Positions 18,241 to 27,186 of a stretch of DNA of 64,000 nucleotides are shown here, piece after piece. A model generated the notes under the pieces. It was not told the origin of the DNA. It saw only the letters and a program-made list of their open reading frames with translations, and did not search any database. The translations under genes were made by a program, and so were the position numbers. This DNA is from Desulfurococcales archaeon. GTDB taxonomy: Archaea; Thermoproteota; Thermoprotei_A; Sulfolobales; NBVN01. Location: the NCBI GenBank assembly GCA_023255955.1, contig JAGDWD010000011.1:1-64000 (forward strand). The letters are read 5' to 3'. Positions within the stretch are counted from its first letter, which is position 1; each line of letters opens with the position of its first letter.

Positions 18241-19872
18241 TTGATGTACTTATCCGATATGGTTGCGGCAATCGTCGTTGCCGGGTTGAACATAGTTATA
18301 GGACTCTCTACGCGCAGTATAGCCAGCCCACAGATCTCTCTACTTTTCCTACAGCCATTAATAGCTACTATATGCGGCTTCCTAGTGTCTAGATTTGGTA
18401 AGCTGATCACTATCTTAGCTGAACTCCTGTGCTTGACGTCCATAATCCTAGCCCACTCAGATTTGAACTCCATTGTAGCAATAGGCTTCGCATACATGCT
18501 CGGTGTCGTTGCTGGCTTAGTGAAGAGAAGAGATTTCTCCGAGCTAAAGCTTGAATCCCCTGTTAGCTACCATTACGCACTAATATCTCTCGGCTGCTCA
18601 GTAGTGGGTTCAGGAATCCTGGGACTCGTAAAAGCTCCGCTAGCTACTCCACTAGCTATTGCCGTAAGTAGGGGAGCGGTCTCGACCGAGCTCTTGATAT
18701 CTATACTTTCCTCTTACGGGGTGCAGATATATATATCTTCCCTCTACTTTGACGTTAACGTTGTTATGCTAGCCCTCATCTCACTTCTCACGCCGTATAC
18801 CCTACCCCTCTTCCCTGTACTTGTAACAGGTGGTTATGGTGGTGCCTACATCACCCGACAATACCTAAGGCTGGGTAGAGTTGTTGAAACCATCAAAGGT
18901 GCTAAAGCCCGTGATCTCGTGATCCCATATGAGAGAGGTCTGAACCGCAACATAGTGATCACCGGAGCTACTGGAACCGGGAAGTCTACCTTAGCTAAAC
19001 ACCTAGTGCGGCAACTAAGGGAGTTAAGCATCCCAGTAGTGGTACTGGACCCCCACGGAGAGTACTGCCACGAGGTCGGTGCTAGTGACTGTGTTGATGC
19101 TTCTGAACTAGCAGTGGACCTATTTAAAGCCTACGAGGACGACCCCCAAACCCGCTCTGAGTTCATAGCAGATGCGGTCTCGGAGGTATACCCCTTAGGT
19201 AGTCTCCAAAGAATTGCCCTAGTGAAAGCATTATCACACCTTTATAGCAGCTCCTACGGGCAGGTCGGTTTTGATCACCTACTTGAGTACCTGTGGAGAG
19301 CTGTGGATGGTGACGTAGACCTCGGTATCCCGCAGACAGTTATCCGATCATTAATACCCTACATAGAGTCGTTGAAGTCCACATTTAAGAGGCATGGCAG
19401 GAGAATTAGCGATATAGTGGACTTAATAACCGTAGTAGATCTCTCAAAGCTGAGTACCGGGGTATCGAGAATAGTAGCTGAGTTAGTGATAGACGAGCTT
19501 TACCATAGCTTCAGAGAGTTAAATAAAGAGATGGTTCTAGTTATAGATGAGGCACACAGATTCTTAAGACGGGATGTCTCGATTACGAGAGTCTTCAGAG
19601 AGGGGAGGAAATACGGTATATCAGCTATACTCATCACTCAGGACATTAATAGTATACCAAGAGATATACTACTCAACTCCGCTACCATAATCTCATTTTC
19701 AGTACCTGAGGTCTCAGTAGCTCGGTACATAGCTAAAGTTGTATCATCAGATGACCAGTCATCCTATGAAAAAGTGCTGAGAAAGCTGATGTCACTACCA
19801 CAGTTTCATGCCCTAGCACATGTAGTGGGGAAGGGCTCATACGTTATTAAGCTTGAATCAAGAAGACCTTAA
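18241..19872 (+). CDS. Membrane-anchored HerA/VirB4-like ATPase, CedB-like candidate
   Basis: The first 205 or so residues form five or six membrane segments. A RecA-fold ATPase of the HerA/DUF87 class follows: Walker A GATGTGKST (about 242-250), then VVVLDPHGEY, and Walker B VLVIDEAHRFLRR, with a late FREGRKYG segment. Polytopic N-terminus plus HerA-type motor recalls CedB or TedB of the crenarchaeal DNA-import systems. No CedA-like partner is adjacent, so the role is inferred only. Start is TTG 18241 or ATG 18244. Confidence 0.7.
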   Translation: MMYLSDMVAAIVVAGLNIVIGLSTRSIASPQISLLFLQPLIATICGFLVSRFGKLITILAELLCLTSIILAHSDLNSIVAIGFAYMLGVVAGLVKRRDFSELKLESPVSYHYALISLGCSVVGSGILGLVKAPLATPLAIAVSRGAVSTELLISILSSYGVQIYISSLYFDVNVVMLALISLLTPYTLPLFPVLVTGGYGGAYITRQYLRLGRVVETIKGAKARDLVIPYERGLNRNIVITGATGTGKSTLAKHLVRQLRELSIPVVVLDPHGEYCHEVGASDCVDASELAVDLFKAYEDDPQTRSEFIADAVSEVYPLGSLQRIALVKALSHLYSSSYGQVGFDHLLEYLWRAVDGDVDLGIPQTVIRSLIPYIESLKSTFKRHGRRISDIVDLITVVDLSKLSTGVSRIVAELVIDELYHSFRELNKEMVLVIDEAHRFLRRDVSITRVFREGRKYGISAILITQDINSIPRDILLNSATIISFSVPEVSVARYIAKVVSSDDQSSYEKVLRKLMSLPQFHALAHVVGKGSYVIKLESRRP

Positions 19873-20416
19873 CGTATTATCTCAGCCTCAAATTTTATAA
19901 GTTCTTAGTATTTTGATGTAGTCTGTCTCGGAGTTGATAGTTGAAGCTGATTATATCCTGCTAAGGTACTGACTTAACTAGCAGAAACAAAACTATCCAC
20001 AACTAACTGTGAAACTGCTAGCCGGGGCTCTGCTATTAGAATGTGGAGGTCGGTATCGAGCTCGCACGGCAGCTAGTATTCTCATCTCCTCCCAGCCTTA
20101 AAGGACAGAGTTTATACTGAGCGAGGAGGCTTATGGCCCCCTCCTAGTAGTTTAATCCCGAATCCGGTCGTCGGACCTCCTATTCCTACTCTATAAGGAA
20201 CTCGAGGTTGTAGTACCTCAGGCATCACCACTTCCAACTAAAACACGCCCCTCTAAGCTCGTCAACGATGTAGCTGTTAATACTGAGGTGGAATGAGCTG
20301 TGTAGCTGAACCTCTCTAGGTTACTGATTCATTACGAAACCGACATATACTTAAATATACCGGAGAGCTTTGCTTTATATTACTCTATGTAGTGTGAACA
20401 AGAAGTTGGGGTTTGA
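19873..20416. other. Non-coding stretch between HerA-like ATPase and trmI
   Basis: I see no credible gene. It contains a palindromic relic resembling an IS200/IS605-type element end (20081-20113) and, near 20347-20358, a TATA-like TACTTAAATATA that could drive trmI. The rest shows scattered stops in all frames. Confidence 0.5.
20081..20113 (+). repeat. Dispersed palindromic relic, copy 1
   Basis: Core TCCCAGCCTTAAAGGACAGAG resembles the motifs at 27152, 38137, 45635 and 60976: a CTCC/CCCT run, a short palindrome around TTAAAGG, then a G-rich arm. This form recalls ends of TnpB-carrying elements in crenarchaea, but no transposase is attached. Confidence 0.4.
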
Positions 20417-21199
20417 GTGAGCCTAGATGTGATTAGCGAAGGAGACTACGTACTGGTTTACATAGATAGTAGAAGAAGCCGTGTTGTAAGAGTTACTAGA
20501 GAAGGTAGGTTCGAGAGCGATAAGGGTGTCCTAAGCCTAGAGAAAATTATAGGTCTGCCCTACGGCTCTCAAGTTTCGTTAAGTACCGGTGTAAAGGCTT
20601 ACCTGCTTAGACCTCTCTCTATAGATCTAGCAACTAAGTTTAGAAGAGTTACGCAGGTTATTTACCCTAAGGACGCAGGGTTCATGATCTTACTATCAGG
20701 GATCGGGCCAGGAAGCTATGTACTTGAAGTAGGTGTGGGATCAGGGTATCTGACATCATTCCTAGCTAACGTAGTTAGACCTGATGGCCTCGTCGTAGGC
20801 TATGAAATGCGGCAGGAGTATGCTAGAGCAGCTTTAGAGAACCTCTCAAAGATAGGGCTGGATAGGTACGTAACCATAAAGGTAGCTGATGCGAGGCGGC
20901 AACTAGAAAAACCTGGAGAGAGGGCCTTCGACGCGGTCTTCATAGATGTTCCAGATCCTTGGAACATTTACCCGAGGCTTAGGGAGGTAGCCCGTCCGTC
21001 TTCCCCCGTGATAACGTTTCTTCCTACAGTAAACCAGGTCATTAAGACAATAGAATTTGTAGAGTCCGCAAAGTGTGGTATCGATCTCAGAGTCTACGAA
21101 ACCATTACCAGAGAATTCGAGCCCGATTCTACAGCCTTAAGGCCTAAGACCCTCTACGTAGCCCATACAGGATATATAGTGTTTTTTAGGTTGCTCTAA
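20417..21199 (+). CDS. trmI: tRNA (adenine-57/58-N1)-methyltransferase TrmI
   Basis: Makes m1A in the T-loop of tRNA, a modification linked to heat stability. An N-terminal beta domain (VISEGDYVLVYID) precedes the SAM-binding Rossmann domain with VLEVGVGSGYLTSFLA, the acidic end of the next strand (VVGYEMRQEYA), and the FDAVFIDVPDPW catalytic-region motif. The 260-residue length is normal. It starts with GTG. A TATA-like run lies about 65 nt upstream. Confidence 0.92.
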   Translation: MSLDVISEGDYVLVYIDSRRSRVVRVTREGRFESDKGVLSLEKIIGLPYGSQVSLSTGVKAYLLRPLSIDLATKFRRVTQVIYPKDAGFMILLSGIGPGSYVLEVGVGSGYLTSFLANVVRPDGLVVGYEMRQEYARAALENLSKIGLDRYVTIKVADARRQLEKPGERAFDAVFIDVPDPWNIYPRLREVARPSSPVITFLPTVNQVIKTIEFVESAKCGIDLRVYETITREFEPDSTALRPKTLYVAHTGYIVFFRLL

Positions 21200-21412
21200 C
21201 CTCGAATTCCTGTTTATCCCTAGATACCCTCTCATCGGTTTACATACATTCATTATATCCAAGGACTTCCTCTCTTTATTTACTCCCCACCAGTAACACA
21301 GCTACGTCTGATGTACATTCACTGAGCATTTTATAACAATACATGATCTGAGGAGCCGGTTCATATATATACTGACCAGCATCAACGATTATCGATAAAT
21401 TTTATGGCTAAA

Positions 21413-21943
21413 TCATATAAGATTTCTCGATTTTAGGAATTCTAACTGAATATTGACGATCTCATCTAGAGATCTCGCATTCCTATACGATTCAAGTAAA
21501 TCTTTGTTAAGAGCTAGAAATGTGTTCCCCCATTTAAATAGAGAAAGTACTTTAAGAGCTTCATCGATGAAGCCTGCTATGTAGAGAGCCGCAGCGACTG
21601 CCTCTGCTGAACTTAGGAGAGATACGTATCCGTAATTAATTGGGTTACCTGCTATCAAGGCAGGAAGTATTCTTTTCGGGCCTCTCCAGGTATTACTAAT
21701 GTCCTCTATTACCTTAATATCCCTCTTCCAGGAGGAGTCGACGACGGCTAGTCCGCACTTCTCTATAAGCTCCCTATCTAAGGGAGAAAATATAGTGTTA
21801 GAGAAAACTGTCAGTAAGACGCAACATCTAGGTACTTCATTTATGGATGCTTTGATAGCCAGCCCCTTCCTTACGAGTTTAAGAGCTGTCGACTTTCCCG
21901 GATCATCCGATCCGAATCTAAGTACGTAAACCTTGACGCACAT
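21413..21943 (-). CDS. tsr3: rRNA aminocarboxypropyltransferase Tsr3
   Basis: Transfers the aminocarboxypropyl group of SAM to a modified uridine in small-subunit rRNA helix 31. The family pattern is complete: DDPGKSTALKL, VDSSW, RILPALIAGNPINYG, SSAEAVAAALYIAG and FKWGNTFLALN. The 176-residue length is that of archaeal members. Start is ATG, with ATGTGC following. Flanking spacers are non-coding. Confidence 0.93.
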   Translation of the reverse strand: MCVKVYVLRFGSDDPGKSTALKLVRKGLAIKASINEVPRCCVLLTVFSNTIFSPLDRELIEKCGLAVVDSSWKRDIKVIEDISNTWRGPKRILPALIAGNPINYGYVSLLSSAEAVAAALYIAGFIDEALKVLSLFKWGNTFLALNKDLLESYRNARSLDEIVNIQLEFLKSRNLI

Positions 21944-22070
21944 TCATGTTCTTCTACTATAGAGTAGTTACAGTACTTAAATCTAGACATTAAACCATTA
22001 GATGTTTTCCACCTGAACCCGCAAAGAAAAATTCTTAAGTTTGGATAGTTGCACGCTCTAGGGCATAGGT

Positions 22071-22379
22071 TTGAGTGAGGAGGAGAAAAAAGAGGATATA
22101 GAAGAAACTGAGGAGGTTACTGAAGCTCTGGAGGAAGCACCGGCAGAATATGTAGTAGATATTAACGGTCTTGAAGTTATGATTAAAGTCAGTGACCTAC
22201 TCTATGAAGCCGCACGTGCTCCTGATCCGACGAAATATATTGAGGAAATAACAAAAATCATCAGCACCTCAATACCTAAAGAGGAGAGGAAAAGTAGGAA
22301 GAAGGTAAGTAAGAAAACCGAGGTTAGTAAGGAGAAGAAAAGCAGTAAAAAACAGAAGAAAGGGAGTAAGAGTCGTTAA
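22071..22379 (+). CDS. Small charged protein of unknown function
   Basis: A 102-residue protein with three zones: a Glu-rich N-terminus (1-25), a short central part (AEYVVDINGLEVMIKVSDLL) that looks folded, and a Lys/Ser-rich basic tail (about 73-102). The tail suggests nucleic acid or ribosome contact, by inference only. It starts with TTG. The codon bias towards AAG/AAA in the tail is ordinary for such a stretch. I do not recognise a family. Confidence 0.6.
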   Translation: MSEEEKKEDIEETEEVTEALEEAPAEYVVDINGLEVMIKVSDLLYEAARAPDPTKYIEEITKIISTSIPKEERKSRKKVSKKTEVSKEKKSSKKQKKGSKSR

Positions 22380-22486
22380 GTAGCTTTCATTACTGCGACA
22401 TACTATGTTGTGCATAAGCTTAGGGTAAAAGGATATTGAGACCGAGAACTTAGATATAGATCCTGAGAGAGTGTCGAGTTAAGTGC

Positions 22487-23158
22487 CTAGGTTATTGGAG
22501 GTACTTTCTCTATTTTATACCAGGTAATCTCATCTCGCTTAAGCATACTTTCAGCGTCGTTTACATCTACTTCTCCCTCTATTAGAACGTAGTAGAATCC
22601 GTCAACTACAGAGCTCTCAGCTATCTTTATCACTTCATATTTTTCTTTAAACTTATTTATTACGTCCTGAGCTAGGTCCTTGTAGTATGTGGTAAAGTAT
22701 ATAGCTGTTTTCGAGGTGTTCTTAGACACGACGTATACCCACTCTACAACCTCTCTAAGAGCTTTAAATTCTTCATGGAACACTTCTTCAATATCCTCCA
22801 ACGTCATACCTTTAGATATCTTCGTGAAGTTCTCGCGGACCCATGGACATATAAGGGATACTGTTAATTCTAGTGAAGATATGCTCACCAAGAGCGGGAA
22901 CATCTTACACGCTAAAGGTTTCTCTCTCTGTATTCTGCATGCCCGATTACTCACATCATAAAAAGGGCAGAACCCGTTGAAAACTAACCTATAGAATCCT
23001 TGACCTAGACTCTTGAAGTCGAGTTTCAGACCTAGAAGCTCTCCAAGCCTACTTAGATAGAGCATTTCATGCCATAGAAGTACGGGGCTCTCCTTCTCCT
23101 CACTAAAGAAACAGCAGTGAACGCATCTATAGCATGTAAATCTACTACTCATAAACAC
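22487..23158 (-). CDS. YkgJ-type cysteine-cluster protein
   Basis: Carries the UPF0153/YkgJ pattern: CYRCVHCC near the N-terminus, CPFYD, CRIQREKPLACKMFP, and CPWV. These cysteines probably bind Zn or an Fe-S cluster. The C-terminal 90 residues are an unrelated alpha/beta region. Biochemical role of the family is unknown. It overlaps ribK by 10 nt and so joins the string psmB, nfi, ribK. Confidence 0.8.
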   Translation of the reverse strand: MFMSSRFTCYRCVHCCFFSEEKESPVLLWHEMLYLSRLGELLGLKLDFKSLGQGFYRLVFNGFCPFYDVSNRACRIQREKPLACKMFPLLVSISSLELTVSLICPWVRENFTKISKGMTLEDIEEVFHEEFKALREVVEWVYVVSKNTSKTAIYFTTYYKDLAQDVINKFKEKYEVIKIAESSVVDGFYYVLIEGEVDVNDAESMLKRDEITWYKIEKVPPIT

Positions 23159-23547
23159 TTCAACTCGACTTCTACATAGTCTCCGTCTCCGACTCCAAGA
23201 TACTCCCTGAGGTATTTAGAGGATATTACCTCAATTATGTTACTACCGTGTTTTGAGAGATCGGGTTTGACTATTAAGGCATCAACCACACGATCAGGGT
23301 TTTTAGCCACTTTACCTAGCCAGTATCTGAAACCCCCGAATATGCTACCGTTGGATATAACGGTCTTTACGTGTTGAGGAGCACACCGCCTCTCTATTTC
23401 CTCCACAGGCACCTCCACTCTAACATTTAATGTGCCTAGATAGGGTTCCTCACCTAGTATCTCAGTTAGTATAACATAGTATATGTGCCTACCTACGAAC
23501 TGCCTCCCAACTCCGATACCTCTAGTTACCTCACCTCTTAACCTCAC
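23149..23547 (-). CDS. ribK: CTP-dependent riboflavin kinase (RibK, DUF120)
   Basis: Makes FMN from riboflavin with CTP, a kinase found only in archaea. The single barrel domain shows GEVTRGIGVGRQFV, then YLGTLNVRV, the FGGFRYW segment and the GDYVEVEL end strand. The 132-residue length is usual. It starts with GTG and overlaps the end of nfi by 17 nt. Confidence 0.92.
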   Translation of the reverse strand: MRLRGEVTRGIGVGRQFVGRHIYYVILTEILGEEPYLGTLNVRVEVPVEEIERRCAPQHVKTVISNGSIFGGFRYWLGKVAKNPDRVVDALIVKPDLSKHGSNIIEVISSKYLREYLGVGDGDYVEVELKCL

Positions 23548-24169
23548 GGCTCCTCACCTGCTTGGATATCATATCCGCGTAGTAGGTAGGTTCCGGTAGG
23601 TCGTGATTTCTAAAAAGGGTTTTTGATAATGTCCTTAAATTATCGAGGCTTACTTTATGGCCTATACTGAAGTAAAGATGTTTCCTACCTCTACTAACCA
23701 CGAACCCCCCAATAAAGTCCCCGACTAATACAAGGTTCTCAGAGCCTGAGTCTACGATCTTACCGTAAAGTAAGCTCTTAGCTACACCTATTGAAGCTGT
23801 GTCCAGTACCACACCTATGTGCGAAGCTATACCGAACCTCCTCGGGTGTGTCACACCATGGCCGTCAACAACCAGGAGATCCGGCTTGGTGCTGAGTAAT
23901 TCACATGCCTTAATGAGTAGGGGTGCCTCCCTAAAAGCTAGAAGTCCTGGGATGTATGGTATCCCAACCTCACCTTTAACTACTACATACTCGATGAGGT
24001 CTAGCTGGGGGTAACTCAACAATGCTGCTACAGCCAAACCGCTACTCCCTCTATAGCTCACATCAAGTCCTGCTACGTACCTCACGCTACCTACATCTAT
24101 ACCGGAAGTACTTACGTGCGAGGATAGAGCTACCTGTAGCTTCTTAGCTATCTCCGGGTTAAACTCCAT
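23531..24169 (-). CDS. nfi: Endonuclease V
   Basis: Cleaves near deaminated bases, mainly inosine, in DNA or RNA. Diagnostic segments are VAGLDVSYR with a metal Asp, YIPGLLAFREAP with the family PYIPG-type wedge, and LLVVDGHGVTHPRRFGIASH with the second catalytic Asp. The 212-residue length is normal. It sits 3 nt after psmB on the same strand, a DNA-maintenance gene in a mixed operon. Confidence 0.93.
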   Translation of the reverse strand: MEFNPEIAKKLQVALSSHVSTSGIDVGSVRYVAGLDVSYRGSSGLAVAALLSYPQLDLIEYVVVKGEVGIPYIPGLLAFREAPLLIKACELLSTKPDLLVVDGHGVTHPRRFGIASHIGVVLDTASIGVAKSLLYGKIVDSGSENLVLVGDFIGGFVVSRGRKHLYFSIGHKVSLDNLRTLSKTLFRNHDLPEPTYYADMISKQVRSREVKR

Positions 24170-24172
24170 AAA

Positions 24173-24790
24173 CTATGCTACCGGATAGAACTTTTCGTAG
24201 GATCTACCTCGAGTTATTACAGCTACGTCGATACCGTCACCTGACACAGCATCCCTACTAATAGCTGCCTTCACTGCGTTTACGGCAAGTTTTACTGCTT
24301 CTTCCTCACTTAGGTCCTCCCTGTAGCCTCCCTCTATAATCCCTATAGCTATAGGTGCTCCTGTCCCGATAGCCGCGTAGTTATCTTCTATTAGAGAGCC
24401 CAGAGGATCCATAACGAAGAGATGTGCTCCTGTCTCGTCTATCCCACCAAAAATTATCTCAGATAGGAATGGGTAGTACTTGTACTGATACAGAAGAGTT
24501 GAGAGAAGCTTAGCAGCACCTCTCACGCTGAGTGGATAACCTACTTGGATCTCATAGGACCTTATTTCAACAGATAGCCAGCGACTTATGGTTTGTATGT
24601 CCGCGAAGAGGCCGGCAAGAGCTATCCCGAACCTATCAGCTAGTAGATAGACTTTCTTACCGGACTTACTGACAACGAAACCCCCGTAGGAGACTCTCTT
24701 CTCAGCTGCTAATACGATAGTGTCCCGCAATTTTAACCCTACAGCCGTAGCACCCGTTCCTATACGCTCATAGCCCACATACCTCCCCAT
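24173..24790 (-). CDS. psmB: Proteasome beta subunit, catalytic Thr1 replaced by Ala
   Basis: Ring subunit of the 20S proteasome. Active beta subunits mature to expose Thr1 in the TTTVG motif; here the aligned stretch is GTGATAVGL, with Ala14 at the Thr1 position. Glu17, Lys33 (KSGKK) and the SGDGIDVAVITR region are otherwise conserved. Crenarchaea often have two beta subunits, one inactive, and this looks like the structural one. A TATA-like TTTATAA centred about 24813 lies only 23 nt before the ATG, suggesting a leaderless message. Confidence 0.93.
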   Translation of the reverse strand: MGRYVGYERIGTGATAVGLKLRDTIVLAAEKRVSYGGFVVSKSGKKVYLLADRFGIALAGLFADIQTISRWLSVEIRSYEIQVGYPLSVRGAAKLLSTLLYQYKYYPFLSEIIFGGIDETGAHLFVMDPLGSLIEDNYAAIGTGAPIAIGIIEGGYREDLSEEEAVKLAVNAVKAAISRDAVSGDGIDVAVITRGRSYEKFYPVA

Positions 24791-24824
24791 GAAGTAGAGA
24801 GCTAGAAATTATAAATCGAAATAC

Positions 24825-24917
24825 TGGTGGGCCCGCGGGGATTTGAACCCCGGACCACCCGGTATCCCATATAACCTATTATGAGCCGGGCGCTCTGCCT
24901 GGCTGAGCTACGGGCCC
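24825..24917 (-). tRNA. tRNA with CAT anticodon (Met or Ile2), 16-nt intron
   Basis: Acceptor GGGCCCG/CGGGCCC, D-arm GCTC/GAGC, anticodon stem CCCGG/CCGGG and loop CTCATAA after splicing. A 16-nt intron lies at 24879-24864 between positions 37 and 38, the canonical site. CCA is encoded. CAT may be elongator Met, or Ile2 whose wobble C is changed by TiaS (42801); I cannot decide from the sequence alone. Confidence 0.9.
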
Positions 24918-24998
24918 ACCATAAAACATTTACCGACTAGAAGTTTTTAAGCGTTATTACTTTACTACCACACCCGGTTAGAAGATCCTAGTTTGATG

Positions 24999-25075
<77 letters not shown>

Positions 25076-25227
25076 ACCGAGATTTTTATGCAGGAGTGGT
25101 AGAAAAAGCTTTAAGTAATACCTCTACCCTTACTAACACGGAGGTTAGATACCTAAATAGTGCGTGCCCTGGTGCCATCTCTAAAATGCTTTTAAAGTTC
25201 CACACTATCTGCTAGTAGGTGCGTCTC

Positions 25228-25515
25228 TTGCCAAAGAAACGTGAGAGTAGGGGTAGGCGGAAAGGATCGAAAGGATCTGTCGAGACTGTGCAGTGTGATC
25301 AGTGTGGTAGGCTCGTACCTGAGGATAAAGCTATCTGTGTGACTAAGTGGTATTCCCCGGTAGATCCTCAGCTAGCTGATGAGTTGGAGAAGAAAGGTGC
25401 TATAATAGCTAAATACCCTGTCACTAGATGTTACTGCGTTAGCTGTGCTGTATTCCTCGGGATAATTAAGGTGAGATCCGAGGAAGAGAGAAAGAAGAAG
25501 GAGGTCTTAAAGTAG
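25228..25515 (+). CDS. rps26e: 30S ribosomal protein S26e
   Basis: Small-subunit protein at the mRNA exit region. The basic N-terminus PKKRESRGRRKG and the zinc motif (VQCDQCG, later CYCVSC) identify it. Homologues begin at the PKKR segment, and an AGGTG at 25216-25220 sits 7-8 nt before the TTG at 25228, so that start is preferred to GTG 25219. A TATA-like GCTTTTAAAG lies at 25189-25198. Confidence 0.93.
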   Translation: MPKKRESRGRRKGSKGSVETVQCDQCGRLVPEDKAICVTKWYSPVDPQLADELEKKGAIIAKYPVTRCYCVSCAVFLGIIKVRSEEERKKKEVLK

Positions 25516-25536
25516 TTATTGGGAGACGAGAACGGA

Positions 25537-25590
25537 ACGTGATGATGGTCGGTATTTCTGAGTAGTGATGTGTGACACCAGAACTGACAA
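25537..25590 (+). ncRNA. Box C/D sRNA (unidentified targets)
   Basis: Box C GTGATGA (25539-25545), 12-nt guide, box D' CTGA (25558-25561), 3-nt spacer, box C' GTGATGT (25565-25571), 12-nt guide, box D CTGA (25584-25587). This is complete archaeal C/D architecture guiding 2'-O-methylation. Guides are TGGTCGGTATTT and GTGACACCAGAA. The fifth nucleotide rule would modify an A (D' guide) and a G (D guide). It starts 22 nt after the S26e stop and may be processed from that transcript. Confidence 0.85.
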
Positions 25591-25758
25591 TCTTATCAGT
25601 AGATAACATGCTTTCACATCTACAGCTTCAGAATTCCCGGTTCGGACACGATTAGTAGCAAAATCACGTCTACATGCTTAGGTACTCTCCCTAAGATAGT
25701 TGAGACCTACTAGATGCTCTTTAATAATTATACAGCACAGAGTTAGCTTGGGAAGTAT

Positions 25759-27153
25759 ATGAACGTTAAGGTGATAGCGTCTCTTGGGCCAGCATCCGGT
25801 AATCCCGACATAATCCATAAGATGATCTCCCTTGGGGTAAGTGGTTTTAGGGTGAATTTCGCTCATGGGAACCCGGACTTGTGGTCTAGCTATGCTGGGG
25901 CCGTTAGGGATGTTGAGAAGCATGTGGGTAGATATGTATCTCTAATAGGGGATATAGTTGGCCCTTCCTTAAGATTAGGAGAGTTGAGGAACCCGATAGT
26001 AGTTAAGAAAGGGTCTCTCGTCAGGTTTTCTCTGGTTCAAGGCCCTCCCCAATTAAGCGAAGAAATTACCGCCATCCCTGTAGACGTACCTCGAAGAGTT
26101 TTTGAGAGTATATCGGAGGGGGATGTTGTGGTTATGGATGACGGTAAACTAACATTTAGTGTAGTTGAGGTGGGTGAAACCTATTTTGATGCTACAGCTC
26201 AGGTAGATTCCATAATCTCGTCCAGGAAAACCTTCGTAGTTAGAGGGAAGGAATTCGATCTACCGATAGTTGGTAAGAAGGACCTTGACGACCTTAAGTT
26301 TGCTTGCGCAAATGGCTTCGATTACTTAGGGTTAAGCTATGTGAGGAGTCCGGAGGATGTAGCTTATGTAAGGAAAATACTGGAGAAGCTCGGCTGCGGA
26401 TTGAGTCTCCTAGCTAAGATAGAAACCCTGAGCGCGCTGAGGAATCTGGACGGCATTATAGAGGCATCTGATGGTGTCGTGGTCGCTCGAGGAGATCTCG
26501 GTATGAATTTAGGTCTCGAGGAGATACCCATCCTCCAGAAGAAAATAATAAAGAAGAGTAGGGAATATGGAAAGCCTGTCATAGTAGCAACACAACTACT
26601 GGAGTCCATGATAGGGAACCCTATACCTACTAGAGCCGAGGTCGTGGATGTTTATGAGGCTGTCGAGAACGGTGTGGACGCATTAATGGTTACAGGAGAG
26701 ACCGCGGTGGGTAAGTACCCCCTCGAGGTAGTAAAATGGTTGACTAAGATAATTAAAGTAGCTGAATCCCACACGTCACAGCTACAGGAAAGATCTGCTA
26801 GGGATATGAGAACAAGGTTTGTGAAAGGTGTAGTGGAACTTGCTGAAGACCTGAACGCCACTCTAATTATCTACAGTATGAGAGGCAACACAGCCAGGAG
26901 AGCTTCGGCAATGCGGCCGAAGGTACCTGTATATGTGGGCGTGCCAAGCCCGGAGGTAGCGAGGAAGTTATCAATACTCTGGGGAATCACAGCCCGTGTT
27001 GTAGAGGCACCTACATATATGGAAGGCCTCGAAAAACTCTATACCTCAGTAGTGTCCGATGGCTACCTTAAAGCAGGTGATATAGCCGTCCTTAGTTACG
27101 GTCTAGTAGAGGAGTATGAAGAGGTTATTAAAATTAGGAGAGTTTCCCTCTAA
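25759..27153 (+). CDS. pyk: Pyruvate kinase
   Basis: Converts phosphoenolpyruvate and ADP to pyruvate and ATP. Recognised from VIASLGP, FRVNFAHG, the metal-binding segment around LLAKIETLSALRNLDGI, VVARGDLGMNLGLEEIP, and the VMVTGETAVGKYP-like region (LMVTGETAVGKYP). The 464-residue length is usual for archaeal enzymes without an extra C-terminal domain. It stands alone on the plus strand. Confidence 0.96.
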   Translation: MNVKVIASLGPASGNPDIIHKMISLGVSGFRVNFAHGNPDLWSSYAGAVRDVEKHVGRYVSLIGDIVGPSLRLGELRNPIVVKKGSLVRFSLVQGPPQLSEEITAIPVDVPRRVFESISEGDVVVMDDGKLTFSVVEVGETYFDATAQVDSIISSRKTFVVRGKEFDLPIVGKKDLDDLKFACANGFDYLGLSYVRSPEDVAYVRKILEKLGCGLSLLAKIETLSALRNLDGIIEASDGVVVARGDLGMNLGLEEIPILQKKIIKKSREYGKPVIVATQLLESMIGNPIPTRAEVVDVYEAVENGVDALMVTGETAVGKYPLEVVKWLTKIIKVAESHTSQLQERSARDMRTRFVKGVVELAEDLNATLIIYSMRGNTARRASAMRPKVPVYVGVPSPEVARKLSILWGITARVVEAPTYMEGLEKLYTSVVSDGYLKAGDIAVLSYGLVEEYEEVIKIRRVSL

Positions 27154-27186
27154 CCTCCTCCTCACCCTCCAGGGCAGGGCTTCCAG
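27152..27186 (+). repeat. Dispersed palindromic relic, copy 2
   Basis: Directly after the pyk stop: CCTCCTCACCCTCCAGGGCA then GGGCTTCC. Same build as the copies at 20081, 38137, 45635 and 60976, with the centre CCCTCCAGGG in place of CCCTTAAGGG. Confidence 0.4.

Noticed and set aside
19912-19952. TTTTGATGT ... CTGA pattern suggesting a C/D sRNA
   Set aside because: Box C departs from RTGATGA and no D' or C' pair fits the spacing.
21308-21360. CTGATGT ... CTGA ... ATGATCTGA words before tsr3
   Set aside because: Boxes overlap or are misplaced for guide lengths seen in real C/D sRNAs.
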